A stretch of 64,000 nucleotides of DNA from Pseudomonadota bacterium (GTDB lineage Bacteria > Pseudomonadota > Alphaproteobacteria > Micropepsales > Micropepsaceae): contig JAFEEQ010000011.1 of assembly GCA_018241025.1 (NCBI GenBank), positions 392,970 through 456,969 on the forward strand. Reading direction: 5' to 3'. Under the pieces are notes generated by a model, which saw only the letters and a program-made list of their open reading frames with translations, searched no databases and had not been told where the DNA came from. Positions 51,709 to 60,490 of this stretch are shown here, one piece after another (the first letter of the stretch is position 1; each line of letters starts with the position of its first letter). The translations under genes and the position numbers were made by a program.

Positions 51709-52832
51709 GGCATCGCCTCCGTCGGCGCCGGCTTGCGGAAGTAGGCGAGGGGATCGATCCCGTTCAGGCTCATCAGCCCGAACAGCGCGCCCAAAAGCGG
51801 GATCAGATAGAACAGGATGCACAGCGCCGGATCGCGCACCGCGATGCCCTGCACGCCATAGCCGGCGATGCGGATCGCGACCGCGGCCGCGATCGCCATG
51901 GTGAGCCGCATGGCATTGGCGCCGCGCGCCCGCTTCCCGCGCAGGATCGCCGCCAGCGCGATCATCGCGAAGGACAGGCAATAGAGCGGCTGCGACAGCC
52001 GGTTGTGACCCTCGGCGATATAGGCGTTTCGCACCTTCCGGGGCAGCTTTGGGTTCGGCCAGAACAATTCGTCGAGATAGCGCTCGCTGGTCTGGCGCTC
52101 GGCGGCGCGGGTCGGGCTCGCGAACTGGTCGAGGTCGAAGACATAACGCTGGAATTTCAGCACCGAAAGCTGGCCGCCATTGGCACTCGATGCCTCGACG
52201 GTGCCATCGACCATGATCAGGCGCGCGCCGCTCGGGGTCTGGGCGAGCTGGCCGCTCTCGGCCAGATAGGTGATCGGATGCTTGGGATCGCGGCTGTCAT
52301 GCACCAGCACGCCGTGGATCGAACCGTCGGAATCGAGCGAGCGGATGAACACAGTGAGGCCGAGCGCCGGGGTGTTGAACTCGCCTTCGTTGAGCAGCGC
52401 CGCGCCGATATCGGCGCGGATGTCGAACACCTTGTCGTTCAACATGCGCTGGCCGGCCGGCATCAGGTACAGACCGCAGAGATAGGTCAGCGCCATCACG
52501 ATCGCCGCGGCGATCAGCACCGGCACCGAAAGCTGCGCCCGGCTGTAGCCGGCGGCCGACATCACCACCAGCTCGCTGTCGCCGTTCAGCCGGTTGAGGG
52601 CGAAGAGCGTGCCGGCGAAGAACGCGATCGGCAGGATGATGACCATCAGGCTCGGCAGCACCAGGAAGGTCAGATAGAGGAAGGTCGGCGCCGACTGGCC
52701 GCGGTTGATCACGAGGTCGAGCAGGCGCAGCGCCTGGCTGAGCCATATGACCGCCGTCAACAGAAAGGTGAACAGCGCCGTGGGCGCGATCAGCTGGCCA
52801 AGCAGATAGAGCGACAGTCGGGGCAGTTTCAC
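51705..52832 (-). CDS. lptF: LPS export permease LptF
   Basis: The partner permease of LptG, 375 aa, six membrane segments flanking a periplasmic domain (residues ~125-260). MKLPRLSLYLLGQLIAPTAL starts the protein, and LPIAFFAGTLFALNRLNGDSELVVMSAAGYS (residues ~70-100) is the family core. First gene of the long minus-strand chain lptF-lptG-lptD-surA-pdxA-rsmA, all joined by short overlaps. Divergent from pepA across 163 bp that must hold both promoters. Confidence 0.95.
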   Translation of the reverse strand: MKLPRLSLYLLGQLIAPTALFTFLLTAVIWLSQALRLLDLVINRGQSAPTFLYLTFLVLPSLMVIILPIAFFAGTLFALNRLNGDSELVVMSAAGYSRAQLSVPVLIAAAIVMALTYLCGLYLMPAGQRMLNDKVFDIRADIGAALLNEGEFNTPALGLTVFIRSLDSDGSIHGVLVHDSRDPKHPITYLAESGQLAQTPSGARLIMVDGTVEASSANGGQLSVLKFQRYVFDLDQFASPTRAAERQTSERYLDELFWPNPKLPRKVRNAYIAEGHNRLSQPLYCLSFAMIALAAILRGKRARGANAMRLTMAIAAAVAIRIAGYGVQGIAVRDPALCILFYLIPLLGALFGLMSLNGIDPLAYFRKPAPTEAMP

Positions 52833-52995
52833 GCTTCTGAACCGTCCGGCGAGGGCCGCTTAAGCCCTTCCACCCCTTCCCTGATTCGACCTAGGATAGC
52901 ATCTTGAAGCGGGGGGCCAATCGGTCGTCGCGCGCCTGCCATGCCTGACCGGTCCTTAATATCAGGTCAGCGCCAGAAATCATCGGGAGATCGGT

Positions 52996-54492
52996 ATGCA
53001 ATTGTCATTTGCCGCGCCGCGTGCGGTTTCGTCGGGTGCCTGGGTTGTGGGCGCGGCCGACGGCAACGTCCTGACCCCTGCCGCACAGAAGGCCGACAAG
53101 GCCTCCGGCGGCGCGCTGTCGCGCGGCCTTAAGGTCAGCAAGTTCACCGGCAAGCCGGGCCAGGTGCTCGAGATCCTCGCCCCGGCCGATCTCGGCGTGT
53201 CGCGTATCCTCCTCGTCGGCCTCGGCAAGAGCTTCGACGGCAGCGCAGCCGAGAACCTTGCCGCGTCGATCAACGGGCGCCTCAACACTGCCGGCGAGAC
53301 CGCGGTGACCTACGAGATCGACCTGCCGAAGGGTTCCAAGCTGAAGCCGGGCGCGCTCGCCGCCCATCTCGCTTTCGGCGCGCAGCTCAAGAGCTATGCC
53401 TTCAACCATTACCGCACCAAGAACCTCGAAGACTACGAACAGCGCCTGAAGACGGTGACCATCCTCACCGGTGCGCTGGCCGATGCGAAGAAGTCCTGGG
53501 CCGCGCTCGAAGCCGTCGCCGCCGGCATGTTCTTCGCCCGCGATCTCGTCAACGAGCCGCCGAACGTTCTCTACCCGGCCGAATTCGCCAAGCGCGCCAA
53601 GACGACGCTGACCAAGCTCGGCGTCAAGGTCGAGATTCTCGGCGAAGCGGAGATGAAGAAGCTCGGCATGGGCTCCCTTCTCGGTGTCGGCCAGGGCAGC
53701 GAGCGCGAGAGCCAGCTCGTCGTCATGACCTGGAACGGTTCGCGCAAGAAGAAGGAAGCTCCGGTTGCCTTCGTCGGCAAGGGCGTGTGCTTCGACTCCG
53801 GCGGCCTCTCGCTCAAAACGGGTGCCGGCATGATGGGCATGAAAGGCGACATGGGCGGCGCGGCCGCCGTCACCGGCACGATGCAGGCGCTCGCCCAGCG
53901 CAAGGCCAGGGTCAACGCCGTCGGCGTCATCGGCCTCGTCGAGAACATGCCCGACGCCAAGGCCCAGCGGCCGGACGATGTCGTCAAGTCGATGTCGGGC
54001 CAGACCATCGAGGTGCTGAACACCGATGCCGAAGGCCGTCTCGTCCTCGCCGATGCGCTGACCTACACCCAGCGCACCCACAAGCCGAAATTCGTCATCG
54101 ACCTCGCCACGCTGACCGGCGCGATCATCATGGCGCTCGGACCGGAGCATGCCGGCCTGTTTTCGAACGACGACAGGCTCGCGACCCGCATCGCCGAGGC
54201 CGGCAAAGCCGTGGGCGAGCCGGTGTGGCGCATGCCGATGGGTCCGAACTACGACAAGCTGCTGCGCTCCAAGATCGCCGACATGAAGAACATCGGCGGC
54301 CCGAATGGCGGCTCGATCACGGCGGCGCAGTTCCTCCAGCGCTTCGTCGAGGACAAGCGCCCCTGGGCCCATCTCGATATCGCCGGCGTTGCCTGGCAGG
54401 ACGGCGAGCAGAAGCCGCTGATGCCGACCTGGGGCACCGGCTGGGGTGTGCGCATCCTGAACGAACTGGTTGAAGCGCATTACGAGGATTAG
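52996..54492 (+). CDS. pepA: Leucyl aminopeptidase (M17)
   Basis: A cytosolic, hexameric, two-metal aminopeptidase, 498 aa. The metal-binding VGKGVCFDSGGLSLKTGAGM (near residue 256), MKGDMGGAAAVTG and NTDAEGRLVLADAL (near residue 337) are the M17 signature. PepA also acts as a DNA-binding protein in some bacteria. A GGGAG ribosome-binding site precedes the ATG. A repeat element and holC follow on the same strand, an arrangement (pepA-holC) common in proteobacteria. Confidence 0.97.
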   Translation: MQLSFAAPRAVSSGAWVVGAADGNVLTPAAQKADKASGGALSRGLKVSKFTGKPGQVLEILAPADLGVSRILLVGLGKSFDGSAAENLAASINGRLNTAGETAVTYEIDLPKGSKLKPGALAAHLAFGAQLKSYAFNHYRTKNLEDYEQRLKTVTILTGALADAKKSWAALEAVAAGMFFARDLVNEPPNVLYPAEFAKRAKTTLTKLGVKVEILGEAEMKKLGMGSLLGVGQGSERESQLVVMTWNGSRKKKEAPVAFVGKGVCFDSGGLSLKTGAGMMGMKGDMGGAAAVTGTMQALAQRKARVNAVGVIGLVENMPDAKAQRPDDVVKSMSGQTIEVLNTDAEGRLVLADALTYTQRTHKPKFVIDLATLTGAIIMALGPEHAGLFSNDDRLATRIAEAGKAVGEPVWRMPMGPNYDKLLRSKIADMKNIGGPNGGSITAAQFLQRFVEDKRPWAHLDIAGVAWQDGEQKPLMPTWGTGWGVRILNELVEAHYED

Positions 54493-54493
54493 T

Positions 54494-54624
54494 GCGTGCT
54501 TCGAGGCTCGCTTTGCTCGCACCTCAGCCTGACGAAAGTTGTGCATGAGGTCATTGCGGTACCAATGGCAAGCCCAAATCTCGTCATGCTGAGGTGCGCT
54601 GTGAAACGGCGCCTCGAAGCACGC
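54494..54624. repeat. Palindromic repeat element between pepA and holC
   Basis: The outer arms GCGTGCTTCGAGGC (54494-54507) and GCCTCGAAGCACGC (54611-54624) are a perfect 14-bp inverted repeat. Inner arms at 54519-54535 and 54581-54597 match in 16 of 17 bases (GCACCTCAGCxTGACGA). This is the CGAGGCTCGCTTxGCTCGCACCTCAG-type interspersed element common in alphaproteobacterial intergenic DNA. Its right end abuts the holC ribosome-binding region. Confidence 0.7.
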
Positions 54625-54632
54625 AAGAACCG

Positions 54633-55088
54633 ATGACCGAAACCCTCTTCTACCACCTCGAACGCCGCAGCCTTGACGATGTGCTGCCGGGGCTGCTCGA
54701 GAAGACGCTGGAGCGCGGCTGGCGCGCGGTGGTGCGGGCCGACTCCTCCGAACGCGCCGATGCCATCGACACGCTGCTCTGGACCTATGACGAGCAAACT
54801 TTCCTTCCGCACGCGCAGATGGGCGAAGGCGATCCGAAGCGCCAGCCGGTGCTGATCACGGTCGAAGACGAGAACCCGAACGGCGCCAATGTCCTCTTCT
54901 GCGTCGGCGGCGCGGCGCCGGACTGGGGCGCGGTCGGCGATCTCACCCGCGTCGTCCTGATGTTCGACGGCCGCGACGGCGAAAACCTTGCCCGCGCCCG
55001 CACCGCCTGGAAAGACGCGAAGGCGGCCGGCCACGACGTGACCTACTGGAAAGAAAGTCCGAGCGGGAAGTTCGAGAAGCAGGGGTGA
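54633..55088 (+). CDS. holC: DNA polymerase III chi subunit
   Basis: Chi links the clamp loader to single-strand-binding protein; 151 aa. MTETLFYHLERRSLDDVLPG starts the family pattern; KTLERGWRAVVRADSSERAD, the LWTYDEQTFLPHAQMGEGDPK loop (near residues 50-70) and QPVLITVEDENPNGANVLFCVGG follow. The length fits alphaproteobacterial HolC. It stands 141 bp after pepA across a palindromic repeat and is convergent with the AAA ATPase gene (2 bp gap). Confidence 0.93.
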   Translation: MTETLFYHLERRSLDDVLPGLLEKTLERGWRAVVRADSSERADAIDTLLWTYDEQTFLPHAQMGEGDPKRQPVLITVEDENPNGANVLFCVGGAAPDWGAVGDLTRVVLMFDGRDGENLARARTAWKDAKAAGHDVTYWKESPSGKFEKQG

Positions 55089-55090
55089 TT

Positions 55091-56254
55091 TCAAACCCCG
55101 GCGGATAGTCTGCGAGCCAGCTCCCGAAGACCGATCGCCTCGACGCCCATTCCCATCGGAAAACTGTCGGCCCCCGGATGAACGACGAAGCGCCGCTCGG
55201 GCGCGATGTCCTCGCATGCGAAGTGAAAGCCTTTTTTCAGCTTGGGCGCCGAGCTGCGTTTGACTTCGACGGCCCATGCCTTGCCGTCGGGCAGCGTCAG
55301 CACCAGATCGATCTCCGCACCGGCGGATGTGCGGTAGAAATGGGACTGCGTTCCCTCAGGTGCTGCCGCGATCAGGCTTTCGATCACAAAGCTTTCCCAG
55401 CTTTGCCCGACCACAGGATGGCCCAGCAGGGCGTCCTTGTCGGAGATGCGCAGCAATGCATGAACGAGACCGGTGTCGCGGACATAGACCTTTGGCGACT
55501 TGACCAGCCTCTTGGCTTCGTTGCCGTGCCAGGCGGGCAAACGGCGCACCAGCAGCAGGTCGACCAGCAGATCGAGATAGGAAGCGACCGTCTTGCCGTC
55601 GACGCCGAGCGCACGCGCGAGGTTGGCGAGATTGAGCATCGCGATCTGATTGTGCGCCAGCATGGTCCAGAACCGGCGCAGCGTTTCGGCGGAGATGCGC
55701 GGACCGAATTGCGGCACGTCGCGCTCCAGATAGGTGCGAATGAAGTTCTCGCGCCAGGTCAGGCTGGCCGCGTTGCCGCGTGCCAGAAAGCTGTCGGGAA
55801 ATCCACCGCGCAGCCAGAGTTTGTCCTGTTCATCGGGGACTTCGAGAATGTCGAGCGGATCGAGTTCGAGATAGGCGATACGTCCCGCCAGCGTTTCGCC
55901 GGATTGCTTGAGCAGGTCGATGCTGGCGGAACCGAGTAGAAGGAAACGGCCGGCGCGCAGCCCTTTGCGCCGCCCGCGGTCGATTGCGCCACGCAGAACC
56001 TGAAAGATTTGTGGTGCGCGATGGATCTCGTCGAGGATGACGAGTTCGTTCTCGTGGTCGGCAAAAAACGCTTCCGCGTCCTGGAGCCGCGCACGGTCCG
56101 CGACCGACTCGAGGTCGAGATAGATTGCGCGCCGTCGGTCGGCGAGGTCGAGCGCAAGCGTGGTCTTGCCCACCTGGCGCGGCCCGAGAAGCGCGACGGC
56201 GGGATAATTCTCGACGAGCGCTGCGAGTTGTTCGGTCCGGCGGCGGAAGATCAT
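55091..56254 (-). CDS. AAA ATPase with DUF4143 domain
   Basis: A 387-aa cytoplasmic ATPase of the ATP-binding/DUF4143 type. The P-loop is LLGPRQVGKTTLALDL (residues ~20-35), Walker B is ELVILDEIHRAP (near residue 68), and a sensor-like LLLGSASIDLL follows. The DUF4143 domain (residues ~190-380) contains YLDLLVDLLLVRRLPAWHGN, SPKVYVRDTGLVHALL and the nuclease-like EIDLVLTLPDGKAWAVEVKRS (an E-x-D...ExK core). Such genes are variably present between genomes and linked to acquisition. Nested palindromes cover its ribosome-binding site. Confidence 0.88.
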   Translation of the reverse strand: MIFRRRTEQLAALVENYPAVALLGPRQVGKTTLALDLADRRRAIYLDLESVADRARLQDAEAFFADHENELVILDEIHRAPQIFQVLRGAIDRGRRKGLRAGRFLLLGSASIDLLKQSGETLAGRIAYLELDPLDILEVPDEQDKLWLRGGFPDSFLARGNAASLTWRENFIRTYLERDVPQFGPRISAETLRRFWTMLAHNQIAMLNLANLARALGVDGKTVASYLDLLVDLLLVRRLPAWHGNEAKRLVKSPKVYVRDTGLVHALLRISDKDALLGHPVVGQSWESFVIESLIAAAPEGTQSHFYRTSAGAEIDLVLTLPDGKAWAVEVKRSSAPKLKKGFHFACEDIAPERRFVVHPGADSFPMGMGVEAIGLRELARRLSAGV

Positions 56255-56291
56255 CCTTGTAATTATGGAATGTTATTCCTTGATTACAAGG
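56255..56291. promoter_or_regulatory. Nested palindrome over the ATPase start
   Basis: CCTTGTAAT (56255-56263) and ATTACAAGG (56283-56291) are perfect 9-bp inverted repeats, enclosing a second one, GGAAT (56267-56271) and ATTCC (56275-56279). The AAGG next to the ATG is part of the stem, so in mRNA it would hide the ribosome-binding site. An A+T-rich TAATATAATA (around 56292) next to it can be the -10 region. Likely an operator or translational switch. Confidence 0.55.
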
Positions 56292-56337
56292 TAATATAAT
56301 AGGATTATGTTTCTAATCGGCAGGCGTTGCGATCGGA

Positions 56338-57360
56338 TCAACCGCCCTTCTTCGCCACCATCTTCTTCAGCCACACCACCTGCCGGTGCCACTGCTTCAC
56401 CGGCTGGGCGGGATAGCCGCCGACGGTCTCGCCCGCCGCGACGTCCTGCGTCACGCCGGCACGTGCCGCGAGCCGCGCGCCCGCACCGATATTGAGGTGA
56501 TCGGCGATGCCGGCCTGGCCGCCGATCATCACCCCCGGGCCGATGGTGGTCGAGCCGGCGATGCCCGCCTGCGCCACCACGATGCAGAACGGTCCCATCT
56601 GCACGTTGTGGCCGACATGGATCAGCCCGTCGAAGCGGCAGCCGCGGCCGATATGGGTGTCGCCGATCGCGCCGCGATCGACCACGCAATTGGCGCCGAA
56701 CTCGACATCGTCCTCGATCACCACGCGGCCGAGTTGCGGCACGCGCAGCAAGCCCTTCGGTCCCGGCACGAAGCTGAACCCGGCATTGCCGATGGAGACG
56801 CCCGGCCCGAACACCACGCGATTGCCGATCAGCGCATGGGTGATCGTGCAGTTCGGTCCGACGACGCAATTGTCGCCGAGTTCAACGCCGCTGCCGATCA
56901 CGGCATTGGGTCCGATGGAGCAGTTCTTGCCGATCTTCGCATTGGCGCGGATCTCGCTACCCTGCGCGATCTGCGTGCCTGCGCCGATCGTCGCGCTCGG
57001 ATGCACCGGCATTGCCGGCTGCACGCCCTCATTCAGCGCCGGCGCCGGATAGAACAAGTGGCCGACCTGCGCGAAGGCGAGGCGGGGATTGTCGCAGAGC
57101 AGCAGCCAGGTCCCGTTGTGTTCATGCGCCGCGAGCCGCCGGTCGGTGATCACCACGCTGGCCCGCGTATTGGCGAAGGCGGCGGCATATTTCGCATCCG
57201 AGAACAGGCTGATCTCGCCCGGCTCGGCGGTGTCGAGATTGGAGACGTCGCGCACCATGAAATCCGCCGCCGAGCGATTGTCCATTTCGGCGCCGATGCG
57301 GGCAGCGATGTCGCCGAGCGGGAACGGACCCGCGCGGTCAAAGAAACGGTCGTCGGTCAT
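56338..57360 (-). CDS. lpxD: UDP-3-O-acylglucosamine N-acyltransferase, downstream copy
   Basis: LpxD adds the N-linked hydroxyacyl chain to lipid A; 340 aa. It has an N-terminal uridine-binding domain (DVSNLDTAEPGEISLFSDAKYA), then left-handed beta-helix hexapeptide repeats (INxxIGxxVxIGxNC type), the catalytic-histidine region IHVGHNVQMG (near residue 240), and [20 protein letters not shown] tandem copy lies 118 bp upstream, about two-thirds identical by eye. The start MTDDRFF aligns with that of the upstream copy. Confidence 0.95.
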   Translation of the reverse strand: MTDDRFFDRAGPFPLGDIAARIGAEMDNRSAADFMVRDVSNLDTAEPGEISLFSDAKYAAAFANTRASVVITDRRLAAHEHNGTWLLLCDNPRLAFAQVGHLFYPAPALNEGVQPAMPVHPSATIGAGTQIAQGSEIRANAKIGKNCSIGPNAVIGSGVELGDNCVVGPNCTITHALIGNRVVFGPGVSIGNAGFSFVPGPKGLLRVPQLGRVVIEDDVEFGANCVVDRGAIGDTHIGRGCRFDGLIHVGHNVQMGPFCIVVAQAGIAGSTTIGPGVMIGGQAGIADHLNIGAGARLAARAGVTQDVAAGETVGGYPAQPVKQWHRQVVWLKKMVAKKGG

Positions 57361-57478
57361 GCTCGGCCTGGTCTGACCTGTCCTCGCCGGCCGGATCGCA
57401 CCGGCCTTTGCCGGGACAAAGCCATGATTTTCGGCCTGCCGCAAGCTGTGCGGCACGCAATCGGCTGGAAACGTTAAG

Positions 57479-58501
57479 CTATTTGTCCTTGCGGGCGGCC
57501 AATTTGCGCACCGCGACGGTCTGCCTGTGCCAATCGCGCACCGGCACGGCAGGGTATCCGCCGACAGTCTCGCCCGGCGCCACGTCGCGCGTCACGCCCG
57601 CCTTGGCAGCGAGCCGGGCACCGGCACCGATGGTGAGATGATCGCTCACCCCCACTTGCCCGCCCATCATCACGAACGAACCCACCACGGTCGATCCGGC
57701 GATGCCGACCTGTCCGGCGATCAGGCAGTGATGACCGATCTGCACGTTGTGGGCGATGTGCACGAGGTTGTCGAACATCGTGCCGCGCCCGATCACGGTG
57801 TCGCCGACGGCGCCGCGGTCGATGGCGCAATTGGCGCCGAACTCGACATCGTCCTCGATGATCACGCGGCCGAGCTGGGGCACGCGCAGAAGGCCCGTGC
57901 TGCTCGGCACGAAGCTGAAGCCGGCGCTTCCGATGGTGCAGTTCGGCGCCATGGTCACGCGCGATCCGATGAGCGCGTGGCTTACCACGCAGTTGGCACC
58001 GATCACGCAATCGTCGCCGATCTCTGTCCCCGGGCCGATGACGGCGTTGGCGCCGATCACGCAGCGCGCCCCGATCTTCGCGTTGGCGCCGATCACCGCG
58101 CCGGCGCTGATCTGCGTTCCCGTGCCGACGCAGGCGGTGCGATGCACCGGCGTGACCGGCTGCACGCCTTCGAGGATGCGATCGGGCGGATAGAACATGT
58201 GCCCGACCTGCGCGAAGGCGAGGCGGGGATTGTCGCAGATCAGCAGCGAGGTTTCGTTGTGCTCGCGCGCGGCGAGCTTGCGGTCGGTGATCACCACGCT
58301 GGCACGGGTCCCGACGAAGGCGCCGGCGTATTTGATGTCGGAAAAGAGGCTGATCTGGCCCGTCTCGGCCGTCTCGAGATTGGAGACGTCGTGGATCGGA
58401 AATTCGGAGGAGGATCGATTGTCCATCTCGCCATGGACGTGGGCGGCGATTTCGCCCAGCGAAAACGGCCCGGCGCGTTCGAAGAAGCGATCGTCCGTCA
58501 T
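57479..58501 (-). CDS. lpxD: UDP-3-O-acylglucosamine N-acyltransferase, upstream copy
   Basis: A second LpxD of the same length (340 aa) and layout. [22 protein letters not shown], hexapeptide repeats, [13 protein letters not shown] (the catalytic histidine in the HxAHN context usual in LpxD) and [12 protein letters not shown] are present. The HIAHN form matches the consensus better than the HVGHN of the other copy. Both copies look intact, so they may differ in acyl chain or substrate preference. The two lie on the same strand and are probably co-transcribed. Confidence 0.95.
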   Translation of the reverse strand: MTDDRFFERAGPFSLGEIAAHVHGEMDNRSSSEFPIHDVSNLETAETGQISLFSDIKYAGAFVGTRASVVITDRKLAAREHNETSLLICDNPRLAFAQVGHMFYPPDRILEGVQPVTPVHRTACVGTGTQISAGAVIGANAKIGARCVIGANAVIGPGTEIGDDCVIGANCVVSHALIGSRVTMAPNCTIGSAGFSFVPSSTGLLRVPQLGRVIIEDDVEFGANCAIDRGAVGDTVIGRGTMFDNLVHIAHNVQIGHHCLIAGQVGIAGSTVVGSFVMMGGQVGVSDHLTIGAGARLAAKAGVTRDVAPGETVGGYPAVPVRDWHRQTVAVRKLAARKDK

Positions 58502-58549
58502 GCGATCCTTCTAGCGTGGATGGGAAGCCTTGGCAAAGCGGGGTGATGG

Positions 58550-58774
58550 TTAGCTTGGAGTCGATGCTAGTTCGACTTCGTTCGGCCAGAGGTAAATCGA
58601 ATGCTCAAAGGGCTCCTTGCCAACCACGCTTCCTACCAAGAGCTCAAGTCTGCCGTCCCCTTCCATTCCTGCAATCGGAAAAACTTTTCCTTGGCAAAGC
58701 ACGAAAATTTGTCGGGATTCGGCAGATAGCCCGTCAGGGATGCCAACTACACGTACAAAGTCGCCAACGTTCAT
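58550..58774 (-). CDS. Small hypothetical protein
   Basis: About 74 aa from the ATG at 58774 (MNVGDFVRVVGIPDGL). The first ~50 residues read as a small beta-barrel of SH3 type (NVGDFVRVVGIPDG, QIFVLCQGKVFPIAGM, GRLELLVG), then an EHSIYLWPNEVEL end. The frame also extends upstream to 58921, but that part lacks any recognised feature. No family is named. It lies upstream of the lpxD pair on the same strand (48 bp). Confidence 0.5.
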   Translation of the reverse strand: MNVGDFVRVVGIPDGLSAESRQIFVLCQGKVFPIAGMEGDGRLELLVGSVVGKEPFEHSIYLWPNEVELASTPS

Positions 58775-58988
58775 TCCTTGCGTCCTGACGCATATCCCGT
58801 CCAGGCTAGCATCAACTGGTTGAGGACCGACCCTATTTCCAGCAGATGTCCCGGCATCGCCGGATGCGTCCTGCGGGCTAGCAAGATTTCGATATTGCAG
58901 GTGCGCAGCGACGTTCGACACCTTACCGACGTTAAGATTTGGGCCCTAAACCCCGCAAGGGGTTGAGATCGCGGCGCCGCTGGGCCAT

Positions 58989-59780
58989 GTGACTGTCACA
59001 CCACCGCTGGAGCCGCATTTGTTCAATCCTCTAGCCCTGCTGGATTCGCCTTGGGGCCTCATCAGCCTTGTGCTGATCGGCGTCTGCATCGTCCACTCGA
59101 TCCGCAGCGGCAATGCCTTTCCCTGGCTCTATGTCATCATCTTCCTGCCGGGCATCGGCAGCCTGATCTATCTCGTCGCCGTCCTCCTGCCCGAGTTGTT
59201 CCGCAGCCAGCAGGCCGCCCGCTTCGCCCGCGGCGCGCGCGCCGCAGCCGATCCCAACCGCTCCTATCGCGAAGCGCATCGTGCCGTCGCCATGGTCGGT
59301 TCGGTCGATGCCAAGCGTGCGCTGGCGGAGCAGCAGATCGCGCGCGGCGCCTATCAGGATGCGGTCGCGACCTATCGCGATGCCGCGCAGGGCCAGTTCA
59401 AGGACGATCCGGCCCTGCTCATGGGCCTTGCCCGCGCCCAGTTCCTCGCCGGCGATCCCGCCGGCACGCAGGCCAGCCTCGACGCGCTTCAGGTCGCCGA
59501 TCCCAGCTTCGTCTCCGAAGACGGCCACCTTCTCTATGCCCGCGCGCTCGAAGTGCAGGGAAAGACCGACGAAGCGCTCGCCGAATATTCCCGCCTCGTC
59601 GCCTATTACGCCGGCGAAGAAGCGCGCGCGCGTTACGCGATGCTGCTCGACAAGGCGGGACGGCACGACGAAGCGCAGGCTGTCTACAAGCAGATCCTCG
59701 CCTCGCTCGACGGCGCGCCGTCGCGCTACCGCAAGGAACAGCGCGAATGGGGCGACATCGCGCGCCGCGCGGTGCGCTAG
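58989..59780 (+). CDS. TPR membrane protein with PLDc_N-like membrane segment
   Basis: A 263-aa protein with a GTG start (the nearby ATG runs into a stop). Two transmembrane helices (WGLISLVLIGVCIVHSI and WLYVIIFLPGIGSLIYLVAVLLP, residues ~22-38 and 46-68) resemble the N-terminal segment of cardiolipin-synthase-type proteins. The rest has TPR-like helix pairs (EQQIARGAYQDAVATYRDAA, GKTDEALAEYSRLVAYYAGEE, GRHDEAQAVYKQILASL) in the cytoplasm or periplasm. A scaffold-like role is likely. Convergent with the next gene (4 bp overlap). Confidence 0.78.
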   Translation: MTVTPPLEPHLFNPLALLDSPWGLISLVLIGVCIVHSIRSGNAFPWLYVIIFLPGIGSLIYLVAVLLPELFRSQQAARFARGARAAADPNRSYREAHRAVAMVGSVDAKRALAEQQIARGAYQDAVATYRDAAQGQFKDDPALLMGLARAQFLAGDPAGTQASLDALQVADPSFVSEDGHLLYARALEVQGKTDEALAEYSRLVAYYAGEEARARYAMLLDKAGRHDEAQAVYKQILASLDGAPSRYRKEQREWGDIARRAVR

Positions 59781-60352
59781 CGAAGCGCGCCCTGTAACGC
59801 GCCGAAGTAGATCGCCCAGGTCGTCAGCTGGACAAAGGCGCAGGCTGCCTGCGCCGCTCGGTTGCGAACGAAGATCGCGGCGACGATGGCAACGACCAGC
59901 ATCGGTGCCACGACGAGGTTCTGCTGCGACCATTCAACAATGTTGAAACTCGCGCCCAATATCGCGTTACCGATGAGCGCGGTGATCACGGAACCCATGA
60001 AGCCCAGGATGTAGCGCCGGCCCTGTTCGTCGTGGAAGGCTTCGAGGTCGATCGCGCCGGAGGCCGGCATCTCCGGCGACACCAGCGCGGCCTGGAGATA
60101 GTTCGAGAATGCCAGCACGAAGGTGAAGACGACGAGCCCCGTGCCGAAGGTGCCGATGTTGCGCAGGTCCCAAAGCGATATCCAGTTGGCGATGATCAGG
60201 ATGAAAGCGTTCAGGACCCAGAAGGCATGGATCCACGAGAAGCGCAGGCGCTCCCAGTTGCGGATGCTCGCGGCGACGAAGCCGAGCAGATGCGTCAACG
60301 CCACCGCATAGACGAACGACACCAGCACCAGCACATGCTCGAACGCACCCAC
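59777..60352 (-). CDS. Polytopic membrane protein of unknown function
   Basis: A 191-aa protein with about five hydrophobic helices (LVLVSFVYAVALTHLLGFVAA, AFWVLNAFILIIANWISLW, GLVVFTFVLAFSNYLQAALV and two more near the C-terminus). No motif of a known family is seen. Starts at the ATG 60352. It is divergent from the PhoD-type phosphatase gene across a 138-bp gap. Confidence 0.65.
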   Translation of the reverse strand: MGAFEHVLVLVSFVYAVALTHLLGFVAASIRNWERLRFSWIHAFWVLNAFILIIANWISLWDLRNIGTFGTGLVVFTFVLAFSNYLQAALVSPEMPASGAIDLEAFHDEQGRRYILGFMGSVITALIGNAILGASFNIVEWSQQNLVVAPMLVVAIVAAIFVRNRAAQAACAFVQLTTWAIYFGALQGALR

Positions 60353-60490
60353 GATCCGAATCTCCCCGCGATGGCCGATGCTAGCGTACCGCTCACGGCA
60401 TCGTGAGGCCTGCCATCAACTTGTCGTGTTGCCGAAGCCGCGCGCATCTCCTCCCCGCTAGGATGTGATCATTCGAAGCGGAGGGGCATC

